From Azonexus sp. (lineage in GTDB: Bacteria; Pseudomonadota; Gammaproteobacteria; Burkholderiales; Rhodocyclaceae): DNA of 45,064 nucleotides. Positions 1 through 9,733 of the stretch are shown here, piece by piece. Numbering within the stretch: the stretch's first letter is position 1; each line of letters begins with the position of its first letter. The stretch spans positions 1 to 45,064 of the forward strand of contig JAISPT010000009.1 of the NCBI GenBank assembly GCA_031274715.1, written 5' to 3'. A model generated the notes under the pieces. That model saw only the letters and a list, made by a program, of their open reading frames with translations. It did no database searches and was not told where the DNA came from. Both the position numbers and the translations under genes were made by a program.

Positions 1-1
1 C

Positions 2-958
2 CTGCTGTTCGGCAAGGATTCCGAACTGCTCGCCGCCGGCCGCGTGCTCACCGCCCAGGCCATCGGCGGCACCGGCGCCCTGCGCATCGGCGCCGATTAC
101 CTGAAGCGCCTGAACCCGCAAGCCAAGGTCTATCTCTCCAATCCCTCCTGGGAAAACCACCGCGCCCTGTTCGAAGCCGCCGGCTTCGTCGTCGAGGATT
201 ACGCCTACTACGACACCGCCAGCCGCGGCGTGAATTTCGCCGGCATGAAAGCCGACCTGAACAAGATGGCGCCCGGCTCCGTCGTGCTGCTGCACGCCTG
301 CTGCCACAACCCGACCGGCGCCGACCTGTCCGACGCCCAGTGGACGGAAGTCGTCGGCATCTGTAAGGAACGCGGCCTGGTGCCCTTCCTCGACATGGCC
401 TACCAGGGCTTCGCCGACGGCATCGATGCCGACGCCGTGGCCATCCGCGCCTTCTCCGCTTCCGGCCTGCAATTCTTCGCCTCCAGCTCGTTCTCCAAGA
501 ACTTCTCGCTGTACGGCGAGCGCGTCGGCGCCCTGTCGGTCGTCACCGCCTCGAAGGACGAAGCGGCCCGCGTGCTGTCGCAGGTCAAGCGCGTCATCCG
601 CACCAACTACTCCAACCCGCCGATCCACGGCGGCGCGCTCGTCTCCGGCGTGCTCGCATCAAACGAGCTGCGCGCTCAATGGGAAGCCGAACTGGCCGGC
701 ATGCGCGACCGCATCCGCGCCATGCGCACCGGCCTGGTCGACGCGATCAAGGCCGCCGGCGTGGCGCAGGATTTCTCCTTCGTCGTCCAGCAGCGCGGCA
801 TGTTCTCCTACACCGGCCTGTCGGCCGCCCAGGTCGAGCGCCTGAAAGAGGAATTCGGCATCTACGCCGTGTCTACCGGCCGCATCTGCCTGGCCGCGCT
901 GAACAGCAAGAACATCGACTACGTGGCCAAGGCCATCGCTGCCGTCACCCAGGCCTGA
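2..958 (+). CDS. Aromatic/aspartate aminotransferase, class I (5' partial)
   Basis: PLP-dependent transaminase of the AspC/TyrB family, transferring amino groups between aromatic or acidic amino acids and 2-oxoacids in the cytoplasm. The open frame enters from the left edge; about 318 residues are present of a usual ~395, so the N-terminal ~75 are outside. The family signature SSSFSKNFSLYGERVG is intact and its lysine (codon 497-499) is the Schiff-base residue; CHNPTGADL upstream is the conserved Asn-Pro-Thr-Gly region and the Tyr and Arg of the C-terminal small domain are also visible. A rho-independent terminator follows 35 bases after the stop, so the gene ends its transcription unit. Whether the enzyme prefers aromatic or acidic substrates cannot be read from this part. 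Confidence 0.93.
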   Translation: MLFGKDSELLAAGRVLTAQAIGGTGALRIGADYLKRLNPQAKVYLSNPSWENHRALFEAAGFVVEDYAYYDTASRGVNFAGMKADLNKMAPGSVVLLHACCHNPTGADLSDAQWTEVVGICKERGLVPFLDMAYQGFADGIDADAVAIRAFSASGLQFFASSSFSKNFSLYGERVGALSVVTASKDEAARVLSQVKRVIRTNYSNPPIHGGALVSGVLASNELRAQWEAELAGMRDRIRAMRTGLVDAIKAAGVAQDFSFVVQQRGMFSYTGLSAAQVERLKEEFGIYAVSTGRICLAALNSKNIDYVAKAIAAVTQA

Positions 959-993
959 CCCAAGGCGGCGCCAGCGCGCCGCGTATCATCGCC

Positions 994-1023
994 AGAGGCT
1001 GCCAACCGGCAGCCTCTTTTTTT
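994..1023 (+). terminator. Rho-independent terminator of the aminotransferase gene
   Basis: A perfect 10-bp stem (AGAGGCTGCC / GGCAGCCTCT) with a four-base loop runs straight into a seven-base T run, 35 bases past the aminotransferase stop codon. Confidence 0.93.
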
Positions 1024-1075
1024 GTCCACGGAAAAAGGAAATCGCGGGCGCGATGACGATGAGTTACCCCAGGCT

Positions 1076-1264
1076 AGAGCGGTTTTGATTCAACTGTGGC
1101 ACACGTTTTCGCGCCCACGTACTTTGCACCCCTCGCCCGCTTGCGGGAGAGGGGCTGGGGGAGAGGGTCGGACCGAGTTTAGCGGTAGTGGCGATGGACG
1201 CGCCACTGACCCTCTCCCGCAAGCGGGCGAGGGGAAAATGCAAGCATTTGAACGGAAACCGCTC
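1076..1264. repeat. MITE-like dispersed repeat, copy 1
   Basis: About 190 bp with imperfect terminal inverted repeats: left AGAGCGGTTTTGATTCAA, right TTGAACGGAAACCGCTC (14 of 18 positions complementary). Inside are a CCCTCGCCCGCTTGCGGGAGAGG hairpin-type motif on the left arm and its inverted counterpart (CCTCTCCCGCAAGCGGG) on the right arm. A second copy with the same ends and the same interior lies at 44609-44834. It has no coding capacity, so it would be a non-autonomous element moved by a transposase elsewhere. Confidence 0.75.
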
Positions 1265-1332
1265 CAAAGCCTGGAGGTTTCCTCGCCACGATTTTCGTGC
1301 ACCTTCGGCGCCGAGGTTACTTGTCTTGCTAC

Positions 1333-1352
1333 CCCCGCCATGAATGGCGGGG
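1333..1352. other. Perfect hairpin beyond the AsmA-like gene
   Basis: CCCCGCCA and TGGCGGGG form a perfect 8-bp stem around a TGAA loop, 19 bases past the stop of the minus-strand AsmA-like gene. There is no T run on the minus strand, so it is only a possible terminator or RNA-end stabiliser. Confidence 0.4.
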
Positions 1353-1370
1353 TTTGCGTTCGACCCGTGG

Positions 1371-3035
1371 TCAGTTGGTCGCCGTCAGAACCATGTTGGG
1401 CAAAGTGCCGCTCAGGCGCGCCGGCACGCGCACGCTCGACACCGAGGAACGCGCCTGTACCGTGACGCTGCCCTCGATCTGGCCATCGGCCTCGACCGTG
1501 GCCCGGCCACTGGCCGTCATCAGGCCGGCATCGAGCTCGATCGAGCGCGCCACAACCCGCCCCTTGACGATATCGAGCCGGGCCTGCAGCGTCTCGAAGC
1601 GTGTCGATCCGGCCCGCACTACAGCGCCAGAGCCATAGCGCGCCAGTTCGCCAAGATCAATCCCAGTCAGCAAGCCGCGCACCACCTGGGCATCGAGATT
1701 GGCTTCGATGCGCCCTAGCATGTCCTGCCAGCCGCTTCCCATCGCTCGCAAGCGCAAAGCACCATTCAATTCACCCGCCAGCTTCAGATTCGGTGCCAGC
1801 GCGGTCATCACACGGCTGCAGTCGAGCCGCGCCAGGCTGGCCTCACTGGTCATTGCCATGCCGGCACTCCAGTCGAGCGCCCCGCTGCCCTTGAGCCGAC
1901 CGCCCAGGAAATGGGTATCGACCTGCTGCAGCAGCAAGCGGTTTTTCTGCAGCAGACCGCTGGCTTGCAGCGCCGAGAAACCGAAAGGCATGCCCTCCGG
2001 ATTCCAATGCGGAGATTCGATGACCAGCGCCACCCCTTCTGCCGTCGGCGTCGCTTCCAGAAGAAGGCTGTCGTCGGCGCTACGGAAACTGGCCTTTTCC
2101 GCGCTGCCATCGGCCCGTAAATAGACCTTGCCGCTCCATTCGGGCGACACCAGATCGCCGAGCGCGACCGTGGCGCCGGTAACTCGTAGCAACTGAACCG
2201 GGAACTGGCTCTCAGCCACGGCCGATCCGCCAAACATCGGCAGATTGACTAGGCGATCGGCCGTCAGGCGCACACCGCTCGCTTCGACCTCCGGCAAGAC
2301 CCGGCCGGCCGCGTCGAGCAGCAAATACGGCGAGGCGATCGCCAGGGAGGCAATGCGCCCTTCGCCGTCGCTCCCGATCGCCACATCTCTCAGCAACAGC
2401 CGCGGGCGCGGCAGCAGGCCGAGGCTGATCTCACCAACCCTGACCGGCGCCGCCAGTTGGCGCGACAATTCGGCCTCCAGGCTGGGTCGGAAGTTGTCAT
2501 AGGGGTAGAGCAGCAGTACCACTAGCAACAGCAACAACACGCCGCCGATTCCGCCCAGCAGCCAGCGGCCCAGCGAAATCCGCCGGATCGGCGGCAGCTG
2601 CTCCTCAGCGACCGGCAGGGGCAACGGACGCCTGTCCGCCATCATGCCGCTGGCCGAGAAAGGCGCCATCGACCGGCCAAAAGCCGAAAAACCGCTGATC
2701 ACCGTGGCGTCGGTCACGCCGGGTGGCACGGCGCTGCGCGAACCGAAGGTCGAGAATTGCGAAATGGCCGAAAACTCGACGACGGGTGCTGCTACTGGCT
2801 CGCTCTGGGGTCTCGCCGGCCCCGTCGCGACCTCGATGAAACCGCCCTCTTCCAGTTCTTGCAGCGCGCCTTCGACCAAGCGCTGATTGCCGATCTTGGC
2901 CGCCAGTTGCTCGACGGATAGCGAGCCGTCGACCTGCAGCAGGACCATGCGCAAATTGCGCTGCACGACGCGCGTGCTCTGGCGCACCGCTTCGTTCCCG
3001 GCTGGGGTTTTCGCATAGATGAGACTGGAATCCAT
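1371..3035 (-). CDS. AsmA-like membrane-anchored protein
   Basis: A 554-residue protein of the broad AsmA-like class, whose members are envelope proteins implicated in lipid traffic and outer-membrane assembly. Residues 1-75 look like a small winged-helix-type domain (LSVEQLAAKIG, VEGALQELEEGGFIEV), followed by a low-complexity linker rich in Ser, Phe and Pro. One very hydrophobic helix (LLLLLVVLLLYPY, about 163-180) would anchor the protein in the inner membrane. The rest (181-554) has the AsmA pattern: repeated short amphipathic strands, DVAIGSDGEGRIASLAIASP near its start and long LDIVKGRVVARSIELDAG-type stretches near the end. The unusual feature is the cytoplasmic helical domain in front of the anchor. 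It is a single-gene unit on the minus strand; tRNA-Asn is divergent. The family call is moderate, the exact function unknown. Confidence 0.72.
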   Translation of the reverse strand: MDSSLIYAKTPAGNEAVRQSTRVVQRNLRMVLLQVDGSLSVEQLAAKIGNQRLVEGALQELEEGGFIEVATGPARPQSEPVAAPVVEFSAISQFSTFGSRSAVPPGVTDATVISGFSAFGRSMAPFSASGMMADRRPLPLPVAEEQLPPIRRISLGRWLLGGIGGVLLLLLVVLLLYPYDNFRPSLEAELSRQLAAPVRVGEISLGLLPRPRLLLRDVAIGSDGEGRIASLAIASPYLLLDAAGRVLPEVEASGVRLTADRLVNLPMFGGSAVAESQFPVQLLRVTGATVALGDLVSPEWSGKVYLRADGSAEKASFRSADDSLLLEATPTAEGVALVIESPHWNPEGMPFGFSALQASGLLQKNRLLLQQVDTHFLGGRLKGSGALDWSAGMAMTSEASLARLDCSRVMTALAPNLKLAGELNGALRLRAMGSGWQDMLGRIEANLDAQVVRGLLTGIDLGELARYGSGAVVRAGSTRFETLQARLDIVKGRVVARSIELDAGLMTASGRATVEADGQIEGSVTVQARSSVSSVRVPARLSGTLPNMVLTATN

Positions 3036-3069
3036 ATCCTCGAATTATTGCCCAATATTCACGAAACGC

Positions 3070-3098
3070 TTGACACAAGCGGATTTGCAAACTAGAAT
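3070..3098 (+). promoter_or_regulatory. Sigma-70 promoter of tRNA-Asn
   Basis: A perfect -35 TTGACA (3070-3075) and a -10 TAGAAT (3093-3098) with exactly 17 bases between them; the expected start site (about 3105) lies just ahead of the tRNA at 3111. Confidence 0.9.
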
Positions 3099-3110
3099 GC
3101 GCGCTTCTGT

Positions 3111-3186
3111 TCCTCGATAGCTCAGTCGGTAGAGCGCCGGACTGTTAATCCGTAGGTCCCTGGTTCGAGCCCAGGTCGGGGAGCCA
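3111..3186 (+). tRNA. tRNA-Asn (GTT)
   Basis: A 76-nt cloverleaf: the acceptor arm TCCTCGA pairs with TCGGGGA (one wobble), the anticodon loop reads CTGTTAA (anticodon GTT), the T arm is CCCTGGTTCGAGCCCAGG, and the CCA end is encoded. It has its own strong promoter and is followed by a terminator, so it is a single-gene unit. Confidence 0.98.
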
Positions 3187-3193
3187 GCATTGC

Positions 3194-3227
3194 AACGGCC
3201 CGCACATGTGCGGGCCGTTTTCATTTG
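3194..3227 (+). terminator. Rho-independent terminator of tRNA-Asn
   Basis: AACGGCCCGCAC and its near-perfect complement GTGCGGGCCGTT form a 12-bp stem followed by TTTTCATTT, starting 8 bases after the tRNA end. Confidence 0.93.
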
Positions 3228-3502
3228 CCCCTCCGCGTCCGACGTTTTCCGGCTCAGACTGCTCATTGCGCGCTCCCGAATCAATCGTGGCATCCCGTCA
3301 GTAGGTGCCCGTAATTGTCCGGAATTCTACCCCAGCCCGCCCCTTCGCCGACAGCGACGCCAGACATTCCCCGCCTTCGCGCCGGCTTCCGGTTGCCGCA
3401 CCGGACTTTTCGCTTATTGATATTTCTTATAGTCTGGAAGATCGGCCATGCCGATAATCGCTGTCATTTCATACTTCCAGCTCCCCCGCCGAACGGCCCG
3501 AC
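3228..3502. other. Intergenic region between tRNA-Asn and moaA
   Basis: No gene seen. A possible -10 TATAGT lies at 3428-3433, with no good -35, and an FNR half-site-like TTGAT sits at 3417-3421. I do not see the conserved core of a molybdenum-cofactor riboswitch here. Confidence 0.4.
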
Positions 3503-4576
3503 ATGCACAACGAAACCCTGCGCCCCGAGTCCACACCGGACGAACTGGTCAATTTCCGGCCGCTCGTCCCCCCCGTCCAGCGCGGATTGGCCAAGGGAAC
3601 GCTGGTCGACAAGTACGGCCGGCGAGTCACCTATGTCCGCCTGTCGATCACCGACCGCTGCGATTTTCGCTGCACCTACTGCATGGCCGAGGAAATGACC
3701 TTCCTGCCGCGCAACGCCGTGATGAGCCTGGAAGAATGCCTGCGCGTCGCCCGCATCTTCGTCGGCCTGGGCGTGAACAAGCTGCGCATTACCGGCGGCG
3801 AGCCGCTGGTGCGCAAAGATGCGCTGTGGCTGATCGAACGCCTGGGTGCCCTGCCCGGCCTGAACAACCTAGTCGTCACCACCAACGGCTCGCAGCTCGA
3901 CCGTTTCGCCCGCCCGCTGTTCGCCGCCGGCGTCAAACGCATCAATATCAGTCTCGACACGCTGCGGCCTGAACGCTTCCGCCAGATCACCCGGATCGGC
4001 GATGTGCACAAGGTACTCAACGGCATCGTCGCCGCCCGCGCCGCTGGTTTCCGCCGCACCAAGCTGAACGTCGTGATGATGCGCGGCACCAATGACGATG
4101 AATTCATCGACCTGGTGCAATTCGCGCTGGACAACGAACTGGACATTTCCTTCATCGAAGAAATGCCGCTCGGCGACATCCACGGCCGCAGCCAGTCCTA
4201 CATCTCTGCCGACGAAACCCGCGACCGGCTGGCCGAACGTTTCGAGTTGCTCCCATCGGCTGAGGATTCCGGCGGACCGGCACGCTACTGGCGCATTCCC
4301 GGCAGCGCGACCCGGGTCGGCTTCATATCGCCGCACAGCCACAATTTCTGCGACAACTGCAACCGCGTGCGCATCACCGCCCGCGGCGAGCTTTATCCCT
4401 GCCTCGGCCAGAACGATGCTGTCAGCCTGATGGAAGTACTACGTTCCGGCGCCGACGACGACGCGCTGCGCCAGGCCATTGTCGGCGGCATGGGCATCAA
4501 GCCGCTCGGCCACGATTTCACGCAGCAAATGGAAGCGCCCCAGGTAGTGCGCTTCATGTCGATGACCGGCGGCTGA
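3503..4576 (+). CDS. moaA: GTP 3',8-cyclase MoaA
   Basis: Radical-SAM enzyme that rearranges GTP to 3',8-cyclo-7,8-dihydro-GTP, the first step of molybdenum-cofactor synthesis. The 357 residues carry the SAM [4Fe-4S] motif C53-x3-C57-x2-C60 (DRCDFRCTYC), the SAM-binding GGEP in RITGGEPLVRKD, and the C-terminal substrate-cluster motif FCDNCNRVRITARGELYPCLG. The protein ends in Gly-Gly (MSMTGG), the flexible tail needed by MoaA. It has a ~30-residue N-terminal extension relative to E. coli MoaA (RPLVPPVQRGLAKGT...). It stands alone; MoaC and other Moco genes are not in the window. Confidence 0.97.
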   Translation: MHNETLRPESTPDELVNFRPLVPPVQRGLAKGTLVDKYGRRVTYVRLSITDRCDFRCTYCMAEEMTFLPRNAVMSLEECLRVARIFVGLGVNKLRITGGEPLVRKDALWLIERLGALPGLNNLVVTTNGSQLDRFARPLFAAGVKRINISLDTLRPERFRQITRIGDVHKVLNGIVAARAAGFRRTKLNVVMMRGTNDDEFIDLVQFALDNELDISFIEEMPLGDIHGRSQSYISADETRDRLAERFELLPSAEDSGGPARYWRIPGSATRVGFISPHSHNFCDNCNRVRITARGELYPCLGQNDAVSLMEVLRSGADDDALRQAIVGGMGIKPLGHDFTQQMEAPQVVRFMSMTGG

Positions 4577-4582
4577 CCCAGG

Positions 4583-4738
4583 TCAGGGATAGACCCGGCA
4601 GAAACCGACACCGGTCACCGGTTCGCTGACCAAGCCGAGCAAAGTGAAAAAGATAGCCAGGATCATGAAAAAGGCGGCCCAACGGGCCGCCTTTCGATGA
4701 CGCCGAACGAGTTCCCGGCAGGGCTGGCAGAAACTCAT
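4583..4738 (-). CDS. Possible 51-residue single-pass membrane microprotein
   Basis: Opens 8 bases after the typA stop on the same strand. The protein starts MSFCQPCRELVRRHRKAARW, has a CxxC pair, a strongly basic stretch (RRHRKAAR), one hydrophobic helix (AAFFMILAIFFTLLGLV) and a short tail with one Cys. The positive-inside charge pattern suggests a real membrane protein. Against it, the typA terminator hairpin lies inside the frame, the Shine-Dalgarno is weak, and I recognise no family. If real it would be translated by read-through or coupling from typA. Confidence 0.38.
   Translation of the reverse strand: MSFCQPCRELVRRHRKAARWAAFFMILAIFFTLLGLVSEPVTGVGFCRVYP
4666..4694 (-). terminator. Rho-independent terminator of typA
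   Basis: On the minus strand, AAAGGCGGCCC and GGGCCGCCTTT form an 11-bp stem with a 3-base loop and end in five T, about 50 bases past the typA stop. On the plus strand the T tract is only three long, so it may also slow moaA transcription. Confidence 0.85.
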
Positions 4739-4745
4739 CGGCCGC

Positions 4746-6587
4746 TCACAGGCCGCGCTGCGCCCGCTTGCGCTCGATCTCGGTCAGGTAGCGCTTGCGC
4801 AGGCGGATCGATTTCGGCGTCAGTTCCACCAGTTCGTCGTCGGCGATAAACTCGACGGCAGCCTCCAGGCTCAACTGGATCGGCGGCACCAAGCGCACCG
4901 CCTCGTCGGTGCCGGAGGCGCGGACGTTGGTCAGTTGCTTGCCCTTGATCGGGTTGACCACAAGGTCGTTCTCGCGACTGTGGATACCGATGATCATGCC
5001 CTCGTACAGCTTTTCGCCGGGACTGACGAACATACGGCCGCGATCCTGCAGCTTCCACAAGGCATAGGCCACGGCTTCGCCATTGTCCTGCGAGATCAGC
5101 ACGCCGTTACGACGCTCGGCGACCTGGCCTTCCTTGACCGGCGCGTATTCATCGAAGACGTGACTCATCAGGCCATTGCCGCGGGTCAGGTTCATGAATT
5201 CGCCCTGGAAACCGATCAGGCCGCGCGCCGGAATGCGGTATTCGATGCGCACACGACCGCGGCCGTCCGGCACCATGTCCTGCATCTCGCCCTTGCGCAG
5301 GCCGAGCGCCTCCATGACGCCGCCCTGGTGTTCTTCCTCGACGTCGACGGTCAGCATTTCGTAGGGCTCGCATTCGACACCATCGACGACCTTCTTGACT
5401 ACACGCGGCCGGCCAACGGCCAGTTCGTAGCCTTCGCGGCGCATGTTTTCCAGCAGGATGCCGAGATGCAGCTCGCCGCGACCGGCCACGTCGAAAATGT
5501 CGCTGTTCTCGGTGTCGTGCACGCGCAACGCCATATTGGTCAGCAGTTCCTTGTGCAGGCGATCGCGAATCTGGCGGCTGGTCACGAACTTGCCTTCGGT
5601 GCCGGCCAGCGGGCTGGTGTTGACCATGAACTGCATGGACAGCGTCGGCTCGTCGATCTTCAGCAGTGGCAGGGTTTCCGGCTGGTCCGGATCGGTCACG
5701 GTGCAGCCGAGGACCAGATCCTCGATACCGGTGATCTGGACGATGTCGCCGGCGCAGCCTTCCTCCAGTTCGACCTTGTTCAAGCCCTTATAGCCATACA
5801 CTTGGCCGATTCTGGCCTTGACCGGCTGGCGCTCGTGCTCGGCGGCCTCTTCCTCGGTACCGAACATGACCATGATGTTCTGGCCCGGCTTGACCTTGCC
5901 GCGCTTGATGCGGCCGACGCCGATACGTCCCACATAGGACGAGTAGTCGAGCGCAGAAATCTGGAATTGCAACGGCGCGTCGACATCGGCATCCGGCGCC
6001 GGCACATGCGACAAGATTATGTCGAACAGCGGCTTCATGTCGACGCGCGGCTGGTCGAGTTCCAGCACCGCCCAGCCATTCAAGCCGGAGGCATAAACGA
6101 TGGGGAAATCGAGCTGCTCATCGGTAGCACCCAGCTTGTCGAACAGGTCGAAAGTCAGGTTGACGGCGTTGTCCGGATCGCCACCGTCACGGTCTACCTT
6201 GTTGACCAGCACGATCGGGCGCAGGCCCAGCGCCAGCGCCTTCTTGGTCACGAAACGGGTTTGCGGCATCGGCCCCTCGACGGCATCGACCAGCAGCACG
6301 ACGCCATCCACCATGCCCAGCACGCGCTCGACCTCACCGCCAAAGTCGGCGTGACCCGGCGTATCGACAATGTTGATGTGAATACCGTTGTAATCGACGG
6401 CGGTGTTCTTGGCCAGGATGGTGATGCCGCGTTCCCGTTCCAGATCGTTGGAATCCATGACGCGCTCGTCCACCTGCTGGTGGGCGGCGAAGGTACCGGA
6501 CTGGCGGAGCAGCTGGTCGACCAGCGTGGTCTTGCCGTGATCGACGTGAGCGATGATGGCGATGTTGCGGATGGGACGAGCGGACAT
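4746..6587 (-). CDS. typA: Translational GTPase TypA/BipA
   Basis: Ribosome-associated GTPase of the EF-G/LepA class, needed for 50S assembly and growth under stress and cold. The start is placed at the ATG giving MSARPIRNIAIIAHVDHGKTT; the open frame extends 10 codons further with only a TTG. The resulting 613 residues match the usual ~607. Visible in order: G1 AHVDHGKT, switch I with RGITI, G3 DTPGHADF, G4 NKVD, the beta-barrel domain II, EF-G-like domains III and V and the TypA-specific C-terminal domain with the EYAP and RRNGVLIS segments. It is followed by a good terminator. Confidence 0.97.
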   Translation of the reverse strand: MSARPIRNIAIIAHVDHGKTTLVDQLLRQSGTFAAHQQVDERVMDSNDLERERGITILAKNTAVDYNGIHINIVDTPGHADFGGEVERVLGMVDGVVLLVDAVEGPMPQTRFVTKKALALGLRPIVLVNKVDRDGGDPDNAVNLTFDLFDKLGATDEQLDFPIVYASGLNGWAVLELDQPRVDMKPLFDIILSHVPAPDADVDAPLQFQISALDYSSYVGRIGVGRIKRGKVKPGQNIMVMFGTEEEAAEHERQPVKARIGQVYGYKGLNKVELEEGCAGDIVQITGIEDLVLGCTVTDPDQPETLPLLKIDEPTLSMQFMVNTSPLAGTEGKFVTSRQIRDRLHKELLTNMALRVHDTENSDIFDVAGRGELHLGILLENMRREGYELAVGRPRVVKKVVDGVECEPYEMLTVDVEEEHQGGVMEALGLRKGEMQDMVPDGRGRVRIEYRIPARGLIGFQGEFMNLTRGNGLMSHVFDEYAPVKEGQVAERRNGVLISQDNGEAVAYALWKLQDRGRMFVSPGEKLYEGMIIGIHSRENDLVVNPIKGKQLTNVRASGTDEAVRLVPPIQLSLEAAVEFIADDELVELTPKSIRLRKRYLTEIERKRAQRGL

Positions 6588-6820
6588 GGAAAGGATTGCC
6601 TGAAAAATGAGAGGCAAGATTTTATCACCAGATGCTGCGGCGCAATATCAGAATCCGCCGAAAAAAATGCCGCATCGGCGATCACAAGCCGTTGATTTCA
6701 CGCGAATGAGGCAGCCGCCTCGGCGCGGCCGGCGCATGCCGTATCCCGAAACAGGAAGCGCGCGAACCGCAGACCGGGGCGACGCCCCGCGCAACGGCCG
6801 CAACACCCGGAACGGAAGGC

Positions 6821-7210
6821 TTACCCCTCCTTGTTGCGCATGAAATCAGCGGTATTGAAGAAATTCTCCAACAGCTTGGCGCGGATCGCCGGGTCGATGC
6901 CGACCTCTTCCATCGCCAGCACCATGCACGCCACCCACTGATCGCGCTCAAGGATGCCAATAGCGAAAGGCATGTGCCGTCCCCGCAAACGGGGATGGCC
7001 GAACTTCTCGACGAACAAGTCAGGTCCGCCGAACCAGCCGGAGAGGAACATGAACAGCTTGTCGCGCGAACCTTGCAGGTCTTGCGGATGCATAGCGCGC
7101 AGTTCGGCGAACTGCGGCACGGCGTCCATTAGCGCGTAGAAGCGGTCGCACAGCTTGCCGACGGTGGCTTCGCCGCCGATTTGATCGTAGGTAGTGGTGG
7201 TGTTTTCCAT
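6821..7210 (-). CDS. Group II truncated hemoglobin
   Basis: A 129-residue 2-over-2 globin; such proteins bind O2, NO or other ligands with heme in the cytoplasm and are linked to nitrosative or oxidative stress handling. The ATG at 7210 gives MENTTTTYDQIGGEATVGKL; the open frame extends upstream into the preceding gene. Diagnostic segments are the FYALMD helix, FLSGWFGGPDLF (the Trp of group II), and FGHPRLRGRHMPFAI containing the proximal His. The ATG lies one base after the stop of the upstream radical-SAM gene, so the two are very likely co-transcribed and translationally coupled. Confidence 0.93.
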   Translation of the reverse strand: MENTTTTYDQIGGEATVGKLCDRFYALMDAVPQFAELRAMHPQDLQGSRDKLFMFLSGWFGGPDLFVEKFGHPRLRGRHMPFAIGILERDQWVACMVLAMEEVGIDPAIRAKLLENFFNTADFMRNKEG

Positions 7211-7211
7211 G

Positions 7212-9437
<2,226 letters not shown>

Positions 9438-9552
9438 GAGGCATTTTACCCGGCGACCAGCCGGTGCGGCCATGAAGCGGAAGGCGGCCGGGAATACCGG
9501 CTACAATTCCAATGTTGTCATCGGGCATCAGGATTGGATTTCAAGGAGAGGC

Positions 9553-9669
9553 ATGGTGGAGATGAAAATTAAATCGAGGCCGCCCTCTTTTTGTCGGTGG
9601 ATTGAAGAGGTTTCAAAACAACAAGCTTGGCGGCAAGCGATCACAGATGGCTACACTCTTTTTTGCTAG
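9553..9669 (+). CDS. Short ORF ahead of the P-loop ATPase gene
   Basis: A 38-residue frame (starts MVEMKIKSRPPSFCRW) with a strong Shine-Dalgarno AAGGAG at 9543-9548. It shows the lower GC of the insertion that follows rather than that of the core genes. No domain recognised. It may be a small protein, a leader ORF or the remnant of a longer gene; the following ATPase starts 64 bases later. Confidence 0.3.
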   Translation: MVEMKIKSRPPSFCRWIEEVSKQQAWRQAITDGYTLFC

Positions 9670-9733
9670 GAGCCAGACGCATCTTTTCGTTTGGTATCAC
9701 GAATCCAGTTCTTTTCCACGCTGATGGTCCATC

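Noticed and set aside
4935..6695. 586-residue open frame antisense to typA
   Set aside because: It mirrors the typA codon bias (rich in Val, Asp, His, Gln) with no start signal or known domain; typA is certain on the other strand.
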